NCBI GenBank assembly: GCA_028023455.1
Contig: JAQFVV010000013.1
Span: 10,766,579-10,830,578, forward strand
From: Epiperipatus broadwayi
Taxonomy: Eukaryota > Onychophora > Udeonychophora > Euonychophora > Peripatidae
Direction: 5' to 3'
DNA length: 64,000 nt
A model generated the notes under the pieces. The model made no database searches. It saw only the letters and a list, made by a program, of their open reading frames with translations, and had not been told where the DNA came from. Shown here in pieces: positions 1 through 11,375 of the stretch. The translations under genes were made by a program, and so were the position numbers. Every line of letters begins with the position of its first letter. Within the stretch, counting starts at the first letter, position 1.

Positions 1-447
1 GTTTCATAGTTATCACTTTTTTTAAATTATTCATCAGTCTATTAACATTAAAATGAATACAAAATGAAGCATTATATAATTTTTCATATATATCTAATGA
101 AGTTAGCTTGAGCATTTCAAATATATGGAATAAATATTCATTTTTTACTATTAGTATCTTGCTTCTTTAAACTAATGTTATATTTTAAAAATTGATATAA
201 AGTATAACAAATTTATCTTTAATCAGTAATTTGTTTTTTTTTTCAAAATAACATAACTTATCATTATGAAATAAAAAGACTTAAGGTTTATCATTTTATG
301 TTGATTTATAATATTTAATTAACAATTTATAATTTAATAAACCAGAAGGTCTTATTACATATGCATCAAGATATTTAATATCTTTATTTTATTTCTTTTC
401 AATTATTCATTTTAAACTATTTAATTTACTTATAAGGTAATTTATAA
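1..447 (-). mobile_element. Inverted fragment of Penelope-like element
   Basis: The reverse complement of this segment aligns along its length with 670-1170 on the + strand. For example, 421-445 reversed matches 671-696, a block near 275 matches the one near 895, and 120-145 matches 1036-1060. It therefore carries a decayed copy of the same retroelement coding region in the opposite direction, with stops in every frame. The two copies face away from a spacer at about 450-660. Homology was read by eye, so the percentage identity is not stated. The fragment runs off the left edge of the window. Confidence 0.75.
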
Positions 448-499
448 AATTAATAAATTGTAATATTTGCAACATTATTATTTTAATATATTATCCTCA

Positions 500-1470
500 T
501 ATATCTCAAAGTTATAAATCTGTGCAACTATAATGGGTCTGCCACTGTTTGCACAAATTTGTAATTTTACTTTGTCTACACACGAACATACACCTTCATT
601 TTAGTAACAATACAAGTATTAAAATTTATGAGATATGTTGATAACATTTTTCTTGTGGGCATGAAGATAGTATAAATTACCTTGTAAATAAATTAAACAA
701 GTTGAGTAATTTAAATTTAAAAATTGAAAGGGAACAAAATGAAAGTATTAAATATCCCGATATATATGTGATAAAATCTACTGGTTTATTAAAATTATAA
801 ATTATTAATTAAATGATTACAAGAAAGAGGACATATTATATGCTATAAATTGAAAGTATTGATTTCATATAGACTGATAAATTCTTAAATCTTTTTTATT
901 TCATAATGATAAGTTGTATAATTATGAAGATGATACATTTTGCAACAACAAAAAGGTTGATTGGAGTTGTATAATAGTAAACAATCTTGCTATACATTAT
1001 GCAAATTTTAAAAATATAATGGTAATTTGAAGCAAAAAATGGATATTTATTCCATATATTTCAAATGTTCCAGCTAAGTTTGTAAAAAAATATATGGAAA
1101 ATTATATAATATTTTATTTTGTGTGCTCACTTGATGAATAATTTTAAAATGTGATATTTTTGAAACAAAAAAAATAATATGTGTATAAAATAACTTATAA
1201 AATGCAAATTCATATATTGGGAAATTAATATGTAGTATTAAGAAACAGTTAAAAGAACATCCACTTTTAATGGTGATGATGATGACAGTGATGATGATTT
1301 AATAACAGCATTTGTTTTGTTTAATCATGAAAAAACATACAATTTTATTTTCAATTTTGACCAAAATAGTATTAGAATTTTTCATGAAGAAAATAAAAAC
1401 AATAGTAAAAGAAAAACCAGAGACAATTTTTATAAATAAAAATAAGATATTTATAATTAATAGAAAATGC
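500..1470 (+). pseudogene. Penelope-like element RT and GIY-YIG remnant
   Basis: This is a decayed retroelement ORF, readable in pieces across shifting frames. At 524-568 the frame reads ATIMGLPLFAQICNF, resembling RT motif B (xMGSPLxxxxxN). At 631-645 RYVDN, followed by IFLV, corresponds to the YVDD catalytic box, with the second Asp changed to Asn. From 678 comes YLVNKLNKLSNLNLKIERE, the usual stretch after the YVDD box. At 1049-1140 IPYISNVPAKFVKKYMEN resembles the RT-to-endonuclease linker. At 1210-1260 SYIGKLICSIKKQLKEH matches the YIG and R-EH part of a GIY-YIG nuclease. At 1350-1437 FNFDQNSIRIFHEENKNNSK followed by RKTR matches the C-terminal tail. RT plus a C-terminal GIY-YIG identifies the Penelope-like class. 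Stops and frameshifts make it non-functional, and the 5' part is not recognisable. Confidence 0.85.
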
Positions 1471-1940
1471 AAACATTAAAATTTATGATGACATTTAATT
1501 CTGGAAAATGTAAAATCTTTAGCAATTGAAAATGTTTATGAAACAATATGGTTTCAATGATTCTCCATTGCTTTGAAAAAAATATTTGAAAGTTGTTTAA
1601 TTAAATGCTTAACAAATAATATAATTACTAAAATATTAATATTAGTATCACTGGAACCTTCATATTGTATCAAATAAGATATGCAGATTAACATATTTAT
1701 GATGTTCATCTTACCAATTAATTTTTATATGAACTATATTGTGGTAATAAGTTTGTTTTAACTTTACAACATATTCTAGTGTATAAAAAAATTTAGACAT
1801 AGTAAATGTTGCCATCATCGACAAAGCTAATCTTAGATGGATAGAGTTGAACTGGACTACCACTCTGAGAATGCTGAAGTTAAAAATTACAATTATAATA
1901 AAAAAATTTAAAATATAAATGAATTTACTTCTTTTCTATA

Positions 1941-1986
<46 letters not shown>

Positions 1987-1996
1987 AAAAAGTAAT

Positions 1997-2037
<41 letters not shown>

Positions 2038-3480
2038 ATAGTTAAATTACTGAGAAATTGTTTTAAATCTATATAAGTACTATACTTGATCTCTAACACA
2101 TAAGTGAAATAAGCACAGAAAATTTATGAACTTCTAATTTGTTAAACTATAATAATCTTTATTAAATATGATTTTGCATAATGACTGTTAGCTGTCTTGA
2201 ATCAAACACAATCCATTAATTAGTACTTTTTATAGAACTTATATATCATATAGCAGTTTGATTAAGGAGAGATTATAAAAACATGCTTTTTGATAACATT
2301 ATTAGTGAAGCTAAGCTTGTTGTAATTTTATAAATTACTGACTTGTTAATGGCACAAATTTGCTGATTTTATTTTATTTTCTTGGTTATATTTTATTTTT
2401 TATCATTTTTTAATGCATAGTTCATAATAACTTTATTCTCTTTAGGCTTTCAGATTTTTTAATGCTATAATAATATGATGATTGAGTGTATTTCTCTAAA
2501 CCTCTTTATCTATAATTATTCAGAACATTACAGTCTTAAATCAGACAATTATATATTAAATTCAATACGATGTACTTGGCTACCTACACTGAATTTCCTC
2601 TTTAATTGTTTTTTAAAACACTGTGTCTATATCATGAAATAATTCTGGAATAAGTAATCAATAAAACATAATTTCCATCTTTAAAATTTTAGATGCATAA
2701 GTAGTTAAAAACTATAACTGAAAACTAGAAGATAAAAAGGAAACACACACCCCTCCTTTCACATTACAAGAAATCTTTTTTTTTCTTTTTAAAAATTAAT
2801 TTAAAAATAAACTTTGTGTTATTCATTGACATTGTTAAAAAGGTTTTGATTTAAAAAAGAAAAGGAAACATTACATTTGGAGTTGTCCATTTAAACAATC
2901 TTTTTTTTTTTACTTTTTAAAAGTCAAAATCAACAATTTTTTTGTAAGGCATATGTGGTTCAGTTGGGAAATATTTGTGACTTATATTTAAATACACGTC
3001 TAAGACAACTTTATTTTTCAGACATGATAATCCACAATAGATTTCATAATTTATTATCATGCTTGCATTTTAATAATTATGAAAAAGATTGGAAAACAAA
3101 AGTATAAGACTGTGATTGAATATATACAACTAGGCCTATATATACGTGTGTGAATATATATAGGCTAGTGCAATATAAAATTCAAACTGCAGACCAAATG
3201 CATAGAGAAGTGGTTAATTGATCAATCAAAAAATTTCACTGGTTATAGTATAATGCAACAATACAATCACCTAAAACTAATAAAATGATGATTTGAATCA
3301 TGGTTTCTGTAGATAGCCATAATGTGTAGTGCTTTATAAGATATTCTAAATTCTTATGTTAAACAGTGTTTGACTTTCAAGTTGTGCTTGCAGTAATTTT
3401 ACTTCATTCAAAAAAAAGCTTTGTATTGGTTGTCTAAAACAAAGAAGATTAACGATTTTGAGTATATGTAGTGATGAGTG
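1471..3480. other. AT-rich DNA, no gene seen
   Basis: Apart from the TA tracts listed separately, this stretch holds only low-complexity A/T runs. No homology to known coding domains, no tRNA-like fold and no clear repeat boundary could be read. Confidence 0.6.
1944..2030. repeat. Two (TA)n microsatellites
   Basis: Two TA dinucleotide runs (about 1944-1982 and 2003-2030) flank a 20-bp AT-rich spacer. Open frames through them translate to Tyr-Ile repeats and are artefacts. Confidence 0.95.
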
Positions 3481-3484
3481 CTCA

Positions 3485-3665
3485 GAGACACTGTTTATTT
3501 CTTATCAAGTAAATTCAGATAGGCAATGCACCTCTTCAAACTCCACTTAGCTTCTTCAAGAATGTAGACTGATGTGCCAGCTCTACCCAACATTTTTTTA
3601 ATAGATACTTTGACTTTGATCAGAAGAGGAAGACTCATGAATATGTCTTTTGGGTAAGTTTTATC
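3485..3665 (-). pseudogene. Coding-like repeat segment, copy 1
   Basis: The minus strand is open from 3701 to a stop at 3495 and ends in AGTSVYILEEAKWSLKRCIA, then YLNLLDKK. An AATAAA overlaps the stop region. About 150-180 bp of it is homologous to the + strand at 8603-8755, including the block encoding GTSV, the WSLK-like block and the A/T-rich end. The 8.6-kb copy is interrupted by stops. The family is not recognised: it could be a terminal exon of a mobile or duplicated gene, or a non-coding repeat with a chance frame. A 68-codon frame alone is not significant at this base composition; the homology to copy 2 is what makes it notable. Confidence 0.35.
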
Positions 3666-3924
3666 TGTATTTTTATTTATATATTTACTCTTTTCCTGCA
3701 TGGGTACAGTAAGATTTTATTGTGTGTAAGCAATCATTTTGCAGTAATCATTTGATTTTATATTTTAGATGGATTCTACTTAACAAAATGAAATCTTATT
3801 CACAATGTAAAAATTAAGACAGATAATAAAAAGAGCAATACTATTATTAATATTCTATATGACACTGTACCAGTCGAAAAACCCACCATCTAAATTGCAA
3901 GTCAGATCCAAACTCAGTCGGTTC

Positions 3925-3998
3925 AAACTGAATTCAAACCCAACTCAACAGCTCAGATTAGTAGAAATCTAAATCGACAGCACAGTGCTATGCGCCAA
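3925..3998 (-). mobile_element. Possible tRNA-derived SINE head
   Basis: Read on the minus strand, this block has an A-box-like TAGCACTGTGC (3980-3990) and a B-box-like GGGTTTGAATTC (3930-3941), spaced as in a tRNA. An AGATT/AATCT arm between them could be the anticodon stem. The surrounding 3880-4040 is less AT-rich than its neighbours. No target-site duplication was found, so this is a tentative call. Confidence 0.35.
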
Positions 3999-4039
3999 GA
4001 AACTAGCTCAATGGTGGGTGAGGATCAGAGACCCCTGAA

Positions 4040-5460
4040 CTGACATTAATATCTGATAATAAACTGACTAAAATAATTTTAAATCGAATCATATGTATAT
4101 GTTCAGGTTGCCAACACAGACAGTGAGTATTAACATTAAAATAATTATAAAAGAATTATGAACTAAGAAACCAAGTGTGTTTAGAAAATATTTAATAATA
4201 ATAATTTGTTTGGTTGAATAAGATAATGATCATATTACTCACCTCTAGCCTTTAATATAGTTTAGAATTATAATAAGAGTGGCGGTCCTTATTATATGCC
4301 AATGGATATTACGCAATATTGGAATTCTATGTCTATGCCCCCAACAAGAAAATAAAAGGCAGATAAAGGTATTCATTAGTAAAGGAAATTTTTACTCTAA
4401 TTTTATACGAAAGAATGTGATATTTATTTTCACATTCGCAAATCCATTCATGAAGAGCAAGATACATATTTTAGGGCATAACTTTAATCTTTATTGGAAA
4501 ACTTATTGACTTCGAGATAACTGAGAATTTGTTCAACTTTAACTGAAATCACTTCACCATGAATTATGAGCATCAGAGCAGGCTTTACTGGAACCGAGAG
4601 GTAACAGTGCTGATGAATTATGAGCTATAAAATGAAAGATAATCACTGGTTGATAGTTTAAGTCTCATGGTGGCTTGTCTTTTACAAGTCTCACTGCCCT
4701 TTTGAGATGTGGAACATGAGGGAAAACAGGCCGAGTCATAACTACGAACCCTTGGTGTTCAAATTATAACATGAACAGGGAAGGAAGTGCTTTTTTCGTT
4801 GATTATTTGAAATAATGGAAATATTACTACCAACAAGCATAACAGAGTGGAAGATTGCCCTACATCAGCAATGTTGAAGGTGATGACTTGATAGTCATCG
4901 TTTGAATACTAAAACCCATATAGAATGCTCTACGTGATGACTTGATCAAATGAATTAAAGTCAAACGAGCTTTTAATTAACATTATTTCAAAGCATTTAT
5001 CAAATTATATTAGTTATGCCCCAATCATCGTGCCTTTCCTGAGTATTAATAGACAGTGAAAACAATCTGAATTAGAATGTATTTAGTTGATTCCTTTATT
5101 GACCCTTTTTGCAAAAACATTTTAGATTATACGTGAATAAATAAATATTGGTTAATATGAGAGAAACATTTTAAGATTATATATGAATAAATACCCATTG
5201 TTGGATACGAGAAAATAGCTGGGGCATAGATTAGAAATGGAGCTAATAATTTATTATTAGCCAATTATAAAAATAACAAACATTTGATCATTTCTTTCGA
5301 CTCGATGATTAATAGAACTGTATAAACCTAGTTCTGATGGGCGAGAATTATTATCAGAATTAACATTATATTATTTGCACAAAGCAAAGAGGATAAAGGA
5401 ACTCGTAGAGCCGGAAGATTATTGGCATATAATTAAAAATAAACGACATTAATAAATCAC
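4040..5460. other. Unassigned DNA, mixed complexity
   Basis: 4560-5020 is more complex than the AT-rich surroundings and contains TGATGACTTGAT twice (about 4881 and 4936), but no protein domain, RNA fold or repeat family was recognised. Open frames here are of chance length. Confidence 0.5.
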
Positions 5461-5463
5461 ACA

Positions 5464-5488
5464 ATATATATATATATATATATATATA
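5464..5488. repeat. (TA)n microsatellite
   Basis: A run of about 12 TA units lies immediately left of the large palindrome. Confidence 0.9.
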
Positions 5489-5491
5489 GTA

Positions 5492-5584
5492 TAATTACAT
5501 TCATATCGGCCTTTCAAGCCAATTGTGCAAACACTCGCAAAGCGTTTGCACAATTGGCTTGAAAGGCCGATATGAATGTAATTA
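5492..5584. repeat. Perfect 41-bp palindrome (hairpin)
   Basis: Arms 5492-5532 and 5544-5584 are exact reverse complements over 41 bp, separated by an 11-nt loop (5533-5543). As RNA or single-stranded DNA it would form a very stable hairpin. The right arm is shared with the direct repeat at 5866-5966, which lacks the left arm, so the inversion arose at this copy. A recent rearrangement is likely; a sequencing or assembly foldback is the alternative. Confidence 0.95.
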
Positions 5585-5630
5585 CAATTATATACAGACG
5601 CTATAAAAATAAATGCTTATTTATATATAT
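5530..5630 (+). repeat. 101-bp direct repeat, copy 1
   Basis: Aligns without gaps to 5866-5966 (constant offset of 336 bases) with about five substitutions. It begins AACACTCGCAAAG and ends in a short TA run. Confidence 0.95.
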
Positions 5631-5865
5631 GATTAAGTTTCAGTTGGAATGACATTTAGTAAATTCTAGAAAATTTCATCGACGTCATTCATTCAGACAT
5701 TGTATATAGTAATTTAAAGTGACTGTTCTATCGTCATGCCTTCTGTTCCAGTACTTCAGATTTGCTCATATATAAATATTTGAGTCGTAGGAATAAGAGG
5801 GATTCTTTTTATTCCTGCATAAATTCTATATCTTGTATTGGTCAGAGGGTATTCATTTATTATTT

Positions 5866-5966
5866 AACACTCACAAAGTGTTTGCACAATTGGCTTGAAA
5901 GGCCGATATGAATGTAATTACAATTACATACAGACACTATAAAAATCAATGCTTATTTATATATAT
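5866..5966 (+). repeat. 101-bp direct repeat, copy 2
   Basis: Second copy of 5530-5630, about 95% identical by eye. The intervening 235 bp (5631-5865) is not repeated. The arrangement could be the terminal direct repeats of a short non-coding element or a local duplication; no coding content lies between them. Confidence 0.95.
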
Positions 5967-6099
5967 AGTATAGTAAATGAACCACCATAGTAAGAAAAGA
6001 AAGTTAAAGACTAGAAAATTGAGAGAATTAGATATAATTTACAATAGCATAAATAAAGGGTTTTATAAAGATTATTACATTATAAACGAGAAGAGCTCT

Positions 6100-6520
6100 T
6101 AAAGGGAGTGTAAAGTAAAGTTCGGAAACTGGCCAGAAAGCTTAAGGTTCATTATGGAAATATCTTACCCATTTCTTCCGGGGATGGTTCCCTTATTTTA
6201 CACCTCCGGGTGAGGAAAACGTAGGCATGCATTTGGTAGATTACTTGAACAGCATTTTAGTGGCTTTTCATAATTTTCGCAGCATGATTGGTCTGGAAAA
6301 GATTCAGCAGCTCCATTGAAGATTTTCAGGGGACTTCAGGAACTGATAGCCAGATTCCTGACGTTTAGCCCCTTATCATGATAGGAACAATTTTTGAATT
6401 CATGATTTTGAACAGCACATAGTTTACTGGCACTTTTCTGCAACAAAGATGGTTTTTTTCTCCAAACTTTTCAGAGCTATATATGTACTGTCCTCTGATG
6501 CCTTCAGGCTAGCGCTTCTT
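6100..6520. other. Higher-complexity block, no assignment
   Basis: This stretch is visibly less AT-rich than its surroundings and free of simple repeats. On the minus strand a frame of about 43 codons around 6188-6318 is Cys-rich, and a GGTAAGAT donor-like site lies nearby (minus strand, near 6163-6170). None of this exceeds chance by itself. It may be an unrecognised repeat or a conserved non-coding segment. Confidence 0.3.
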
Positions 6521-8600
6521 TCATTATCAATGTTTTTAGATTCACTGGTTGTTTTTAGATACATTCCATCGATAAGGCTTTCAAACTCATTAACTTGAAT
6601 TCATTTTCTAATTAGAAAATGAATTCTTAAAATCAGAAAATGATTTTAATTAGGAAATCCTTATCTTTTTTTTTAATTAATAAAACTTTAACTATTGTTT
6701 TTGGAAAGGGAAAATCTGAAAGCTTATCGAAAGAATGTAGCTTTTAATCAATAAAACTTTAACAAATTATTTAAAAATAAAATCAATCATTCCTGATGCA
6801 ATGAAACTTTCAAACAATTATATATATTTAAATATTTACAAATATATATGCACAATCCATGCAGTTATAATATATAAATTCATGAATAATTCTATCATGA
6901 ATTTATTAACAGAATTGATCAATTTATATCTGAAACTAATTAATTTTAATACGTATTTGTGAAATAAGTTATTATTTTATGGAAATTAGTGTGGATTGAA
7001 TGTATAAAGCCCCATTGCATCAGAAATTTAAGGTTAGTACTAGGGTTTGAAGTGGGTTTATGGCTAGATGTCATGAAGCTAGGATTGAACTCAGATCCAA
7101 CTGCTTCAACACTAAATATAAATGTTTTGTTTTATGTTTAGCTACTTCCAGTATTGGATCTGAGCCATTTATTGCCTGAAGAGTATTTAGACTAACTTAT
7201 TGATCTCTGCTACTTTCTCTTCATTCATGCAATAAAAATTTCTTGTAGAATTTCTTAGAAAAATAAAACATATCAATCATACTATTTTTTGATGTTTTGA
7301 ACTAATAAATTGTTCGATGTAAATTGTGTTATATGTCATTTTATTGGAAATTTTATAAGAAATGCAATGAATATGTTAATAATAATTTTTAAAAATGTTA
7401 AAATCTTATTTTTTTTTTAAATTTCAAATGTATAATGAATATATATTTTTAGCTTTATTACATTCCTTGGTAATTTTTTTTATAACATAATCTATATGAT
7501 TTTTCCATAATGCTAATTAAAATTATTTTTTTTAAAATGTGTCTTATATTAATTCTCAAAAATCCAATATGGCTGCTATTTCATTGAAGCGTTCAAAACA
7601 TCTAAACTCTGCAGAAATTTTAAATAAACATTTATTTTTCTATCTCTAGTTTGTATGCATACATAAATACTTTCCATATTATATATATATATATTATTAA
7701 TAATAACAGGCTTCTAAAATATTATGCATACTTATTGTTATAAAGTATAACATTTTATAGAGCAGTAATTAAAGTATTTGTTTTTCTATATTAATTTTTT
7801 TTTCTCTTATTTAAATTGCAGTTGAGATTTTTCTTTTACTTAACAATTTAGTGTAACTCTTTTTTAATTTAAGACTCATAAACTTTTTTTTTCATTTCAA
7901 TAACCCCCACTCCCCTTAGCAATTGGACTATTCAGTACAATTAGGACTATTAATTTGTCTGCATTAACTAAACTACAGATATATTAAAGTTTTGGAAATT
8001 TTGGTTTAATACACAATTTTTATATTAACTTAACTTTGCATTATGCAAAAAATCAAGTGATGTATGTAATGGACCAAGGAATGTAATAAAACCGAACAAA
8101 TATAGTCATTAATATTTAAAATAGTAAAAAACAAAAAAAAAGATTTTAACACTTTAAAATTATTTTTATATTTTAGCATAAATTCTAAATTTTAATAGAT
8201 AACTTTTAAAATTATATTTTTATTAACAGGTATTTTATATTCATCACAAAATTGTGATAAAATGGTATCTAACATGTATCTAAGTCATTTCATTATTCCA
8301 AAACTTTAAAAAATAGAGACATTGACATCTTTCATTTTTCCTAGAAACCCACAATTATTCCTTCCTAGTAAGTGTCTATGTATAATCAATGAAAAGAAAG
8401 TGGAAGAGAAGAATCTTTGTGTTAAATTTTATGCAATATAGAATATTAGTAATAATAATGCTATTTTTATTGTCTGTTTTACTTTTTATCTAGTGAAAAA
8501 GATTTTATTGTTAGGTAGAGTCTACCTAAAGTATATAATTAAATGATTACTACAAAATAATTGCTTACAAATAATTAAATATAATGTAGAAATAACTTAC
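6521..8600. other. AT-rich DNA, no gene seen
   Basis: Long A and T runs and short TA tracts (for example near 7679). No coding, RNA or repeat signal was supported. 6600-6650 contains short inverted AAATGATTTT-type repeats only. Confidence 0.6.
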
Positions 8601-8602
8601 TA

Positions 8603-8755
8603 CTCATAAAATTCTTTTCTGATCACAAAAGCAAAGCATTAATACAGCAATGTGTTGTTGGAGTTGGCACATCAGTCAATACTCTTGAATAAAACTGAGT
8701 GGAGTTTGAAGATATGCATTGCCTATTTTAACTTCAGATAATAAACAATAAAACA
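8603..8755 (+). pseudogene. Coding-like repeat segment, copy 2
   Basis: Homologous to the minus strand of 3485-3665. The block at 8662-8690 (GGCACATCAGTC) and the block at 8700-8730 (TGGAGTTTGAAGA) match, followed by an A/T-rich end with AATAAA-like motifs. Stops and small indels interrupt the frame that is open in copy 1. This is either a decayed copy or a repeat that was never coding. Confidence 0.45.
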
Positions 8756-10189
8756 ATCTCCTGGAATACTACTTTTTATGTGTTTCTAATCATCACTCTA
8801 TATTCAAAAAAACTTTTATGCTTTTTTTAGGTAGATAATACACCATCTTTTTTAAAAATATTATGAAACTATTAAGAACGCAGCTTAAGTGATCAGACAT
8901 CAAAAGTTGTATTTTTACCTATGAAAAACTCAAGTGTGTCATACATTTTCATTATAGCCATTTGCATAGATCCATAATTTGAACCCTCACTCATTATGGC
9001 TATTTACACAGAACCACATTGAAACTTTACTTTACTGGATTTGAGTGATCATATCATTTTATATTATTGAGATCAGTAAATTTTTTATTAGTTTTATCAA
9101 TTATTATCTCTTTATGCATCTGATATGCAGCTCTAAAATTTACGTTTCAGTAGTCATATATATATATTAAACACACATATATATATATGGGTGTGTGGGT
9201 GTTAAACAGAAAAAATAATCCTATTACTATTAATAGCCAAGCGCATTTTCGTGATTTACTTTATTATATATATAACAGTCATCACACACATATAATTGAT
9301 CTAAATTTTATAGTAATTTTAATTTTAAATATTTGTTATTTTTTTATTGTTAAAATTTAAACATGCAAATATATGCAAAAAATTATAACTTTAAAAAAAA
9401 TACAACTTTTTGTCTTATCAAAATTCTTGATATTCTCTCATTTATATATACGAGATAATCTACAGGTACATAGATGATCGGCAAGAAATGCCTATTATCA
9501 TAACCAAAACGCACTAATTCATGGTATACATTTCTCAGTCCAGAACTTTTTTTGTATTATAAAATGATAATTGAAAAAAGTAAATAAATACAAGTGATTT
9601 GAAAACTTAAGCTTTGGTAATAATGTTCAACAATAAAAACTCGTTGTAATCTGATCAGGAAAATAAACAATGTGGTAAAAACAAACTCTGCACTTATGGA
9701 AAAAAATGACTTGTTAATTTTTTTTTAGGAACTGTAACTATTACTATTTTTGAAAAATTACTATCAGAAAATTATAAGAAAACTTATCAGTACCATAGAG
9801 AGATATTATTGTCAATGCTTGAATCGGTTGAACAATCCATTATTCTGCACTGTAAATTTCTTGATAAAACATTAAGCCATAAGAATATCAAAAATGGGAA
9901 AAAATAAATGTGCTATTTGGAAAAATCATGGAGAAATGAAAACTGCATATGACACAATATGTGCATAACAATGTGTACAATTTTCATATTATCCTAAATT
10001 GAAGCTGACAATCAATAATTTCAAGAAGAAACTGCACACAATACTTTGACTAAATAGGTATAGAACTAAGAGGTGTAAGCACAGACTGTAGTATATGCAC
10101 ACTGAAAATATTTGTATCATCTATGTATTAAAAATGAATATTACATACAATTTGTTATCACTCATAAATTTCAATATTTGCACCAAGGT
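8756..10189. other. AT-rich DNA, no gene seen
   Basis: Contains short TA and GT runs near 9155-9200. No supported gene or RNA. Confidence 0.6.
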
Positions 10190-11375
10190 TTGAAAAGTGT
10201 GTATATACACAATAAATAAGAATTTACAGTGCTAAATATTTTATGTAAAGTTTAGAGATTAACTCAATGCAACTGTTTATATATAATTAAAGTGTCATCT
10301 AGCTTTAACACATGACAATACATTTTAAAGGTAAAAGAGAATACCTCTTTACTTTTTTCCTCCTTCATACATCTGAGGATTTATTTGTAATGTGTTTGCT
10401 AAAAGAAATGAATTATTAATCAATCAGAAATTTATTTCTAAATATTTTTAAAATCTGACTAGCATATATATCATGCAAATATAAAATTTCTTTCAATTTT
10501 AATCTTACCAAGGATGATTTACATACTAATATTATGTAATAAATAAAAATTTATAGTGATAAGTATTTTATGTAATGTTTTGAGATTAACTCAATGCAAC
10601 AGGTTATATATAATTAGAACATTACTAAAAATATTTAGCACTGTGAATCCTTATTTATTACAAAATTTAGTATTTAAGCCATCTTTAGCAAGAATACAAT
10701 TGAAAAAAAACTTTATACTTATATATATATATTAGTCAGATTTTCTGGTTGATTAACCATTTATTCCTTCTAACACAGACATTTCAGATAGATCCTTGAG
10801 ACATATGAAAGAGAAAAAGTAAAAGGATATTTTCTCTTGTCTTCAAAATGTATTGTCATGTGCTGAAGTTAGATAGTACTTTAATTATAAATAACAGTTG
10901 CATTGAGTTAATCTAAAACGTTATATAAAACATTTAACACTGTAAATTCTTATTTATTACATAATACTATTACTTAAATCACTATTGCAATATTAAAAAT
11001 GAAAGAAATTTCATGCTTGCCATGTTTTAAAAATACTTAGAAATAAATTTCTGATTGATTAACAATTTATTCTTTCTAGAAAACGTATTGCAGACAATCT
11101 TTCAAATATATGAAGCATGAAAAAGGTAAATATGTATCCTCTTCTGTATTTAAAATGTACTGTTATTGCTGAAGCTTAGCAGACACTTTAATTATATGAA
11201 AACAGTTGCATTGAGTTAATTTCAAAACATTACATAAAATATTTAGCTCTGTAAATTTTTATTTATTACATAATATTAGTCTTTAAGTCATAAATTGACA
11301 AGAATAAAAATAAAAGAAATTTCATACTTGCCAGATATATAATATGCCAATATGTTTTTAAAATATTTAGAAATA
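10190..11375. repeat. Local array of ~310-330 bp units, mixed orientation
   Basis: A landmark motif, AACTCAATGCAAC, occurs in + orientation near 10261 and 10588 (327 apart). Its reverse complement, GTTGCATTGAGTTAA, occurs near 10895 and 11204 (309 apart). Associated blocks also recur: AATAAATAAGAATTTACAGT or its reverse, a TTTCTGATTGATTAA block and a GAAATTTCAT block. The array is two forward units (the second truncated near 10622), then two reverse units and a partial fifth ending near 11375. Copies have diverged, so the expansion is not recent. Confidence 0.85.

Noticed and set aside
4605-4660. Another hammerhead-like CTGATGA...GAAA with CAGTG/CACTG
   Set aside because: Stem II has a mismatch in the middle, and the closing stem is out of register with the cleavage position.
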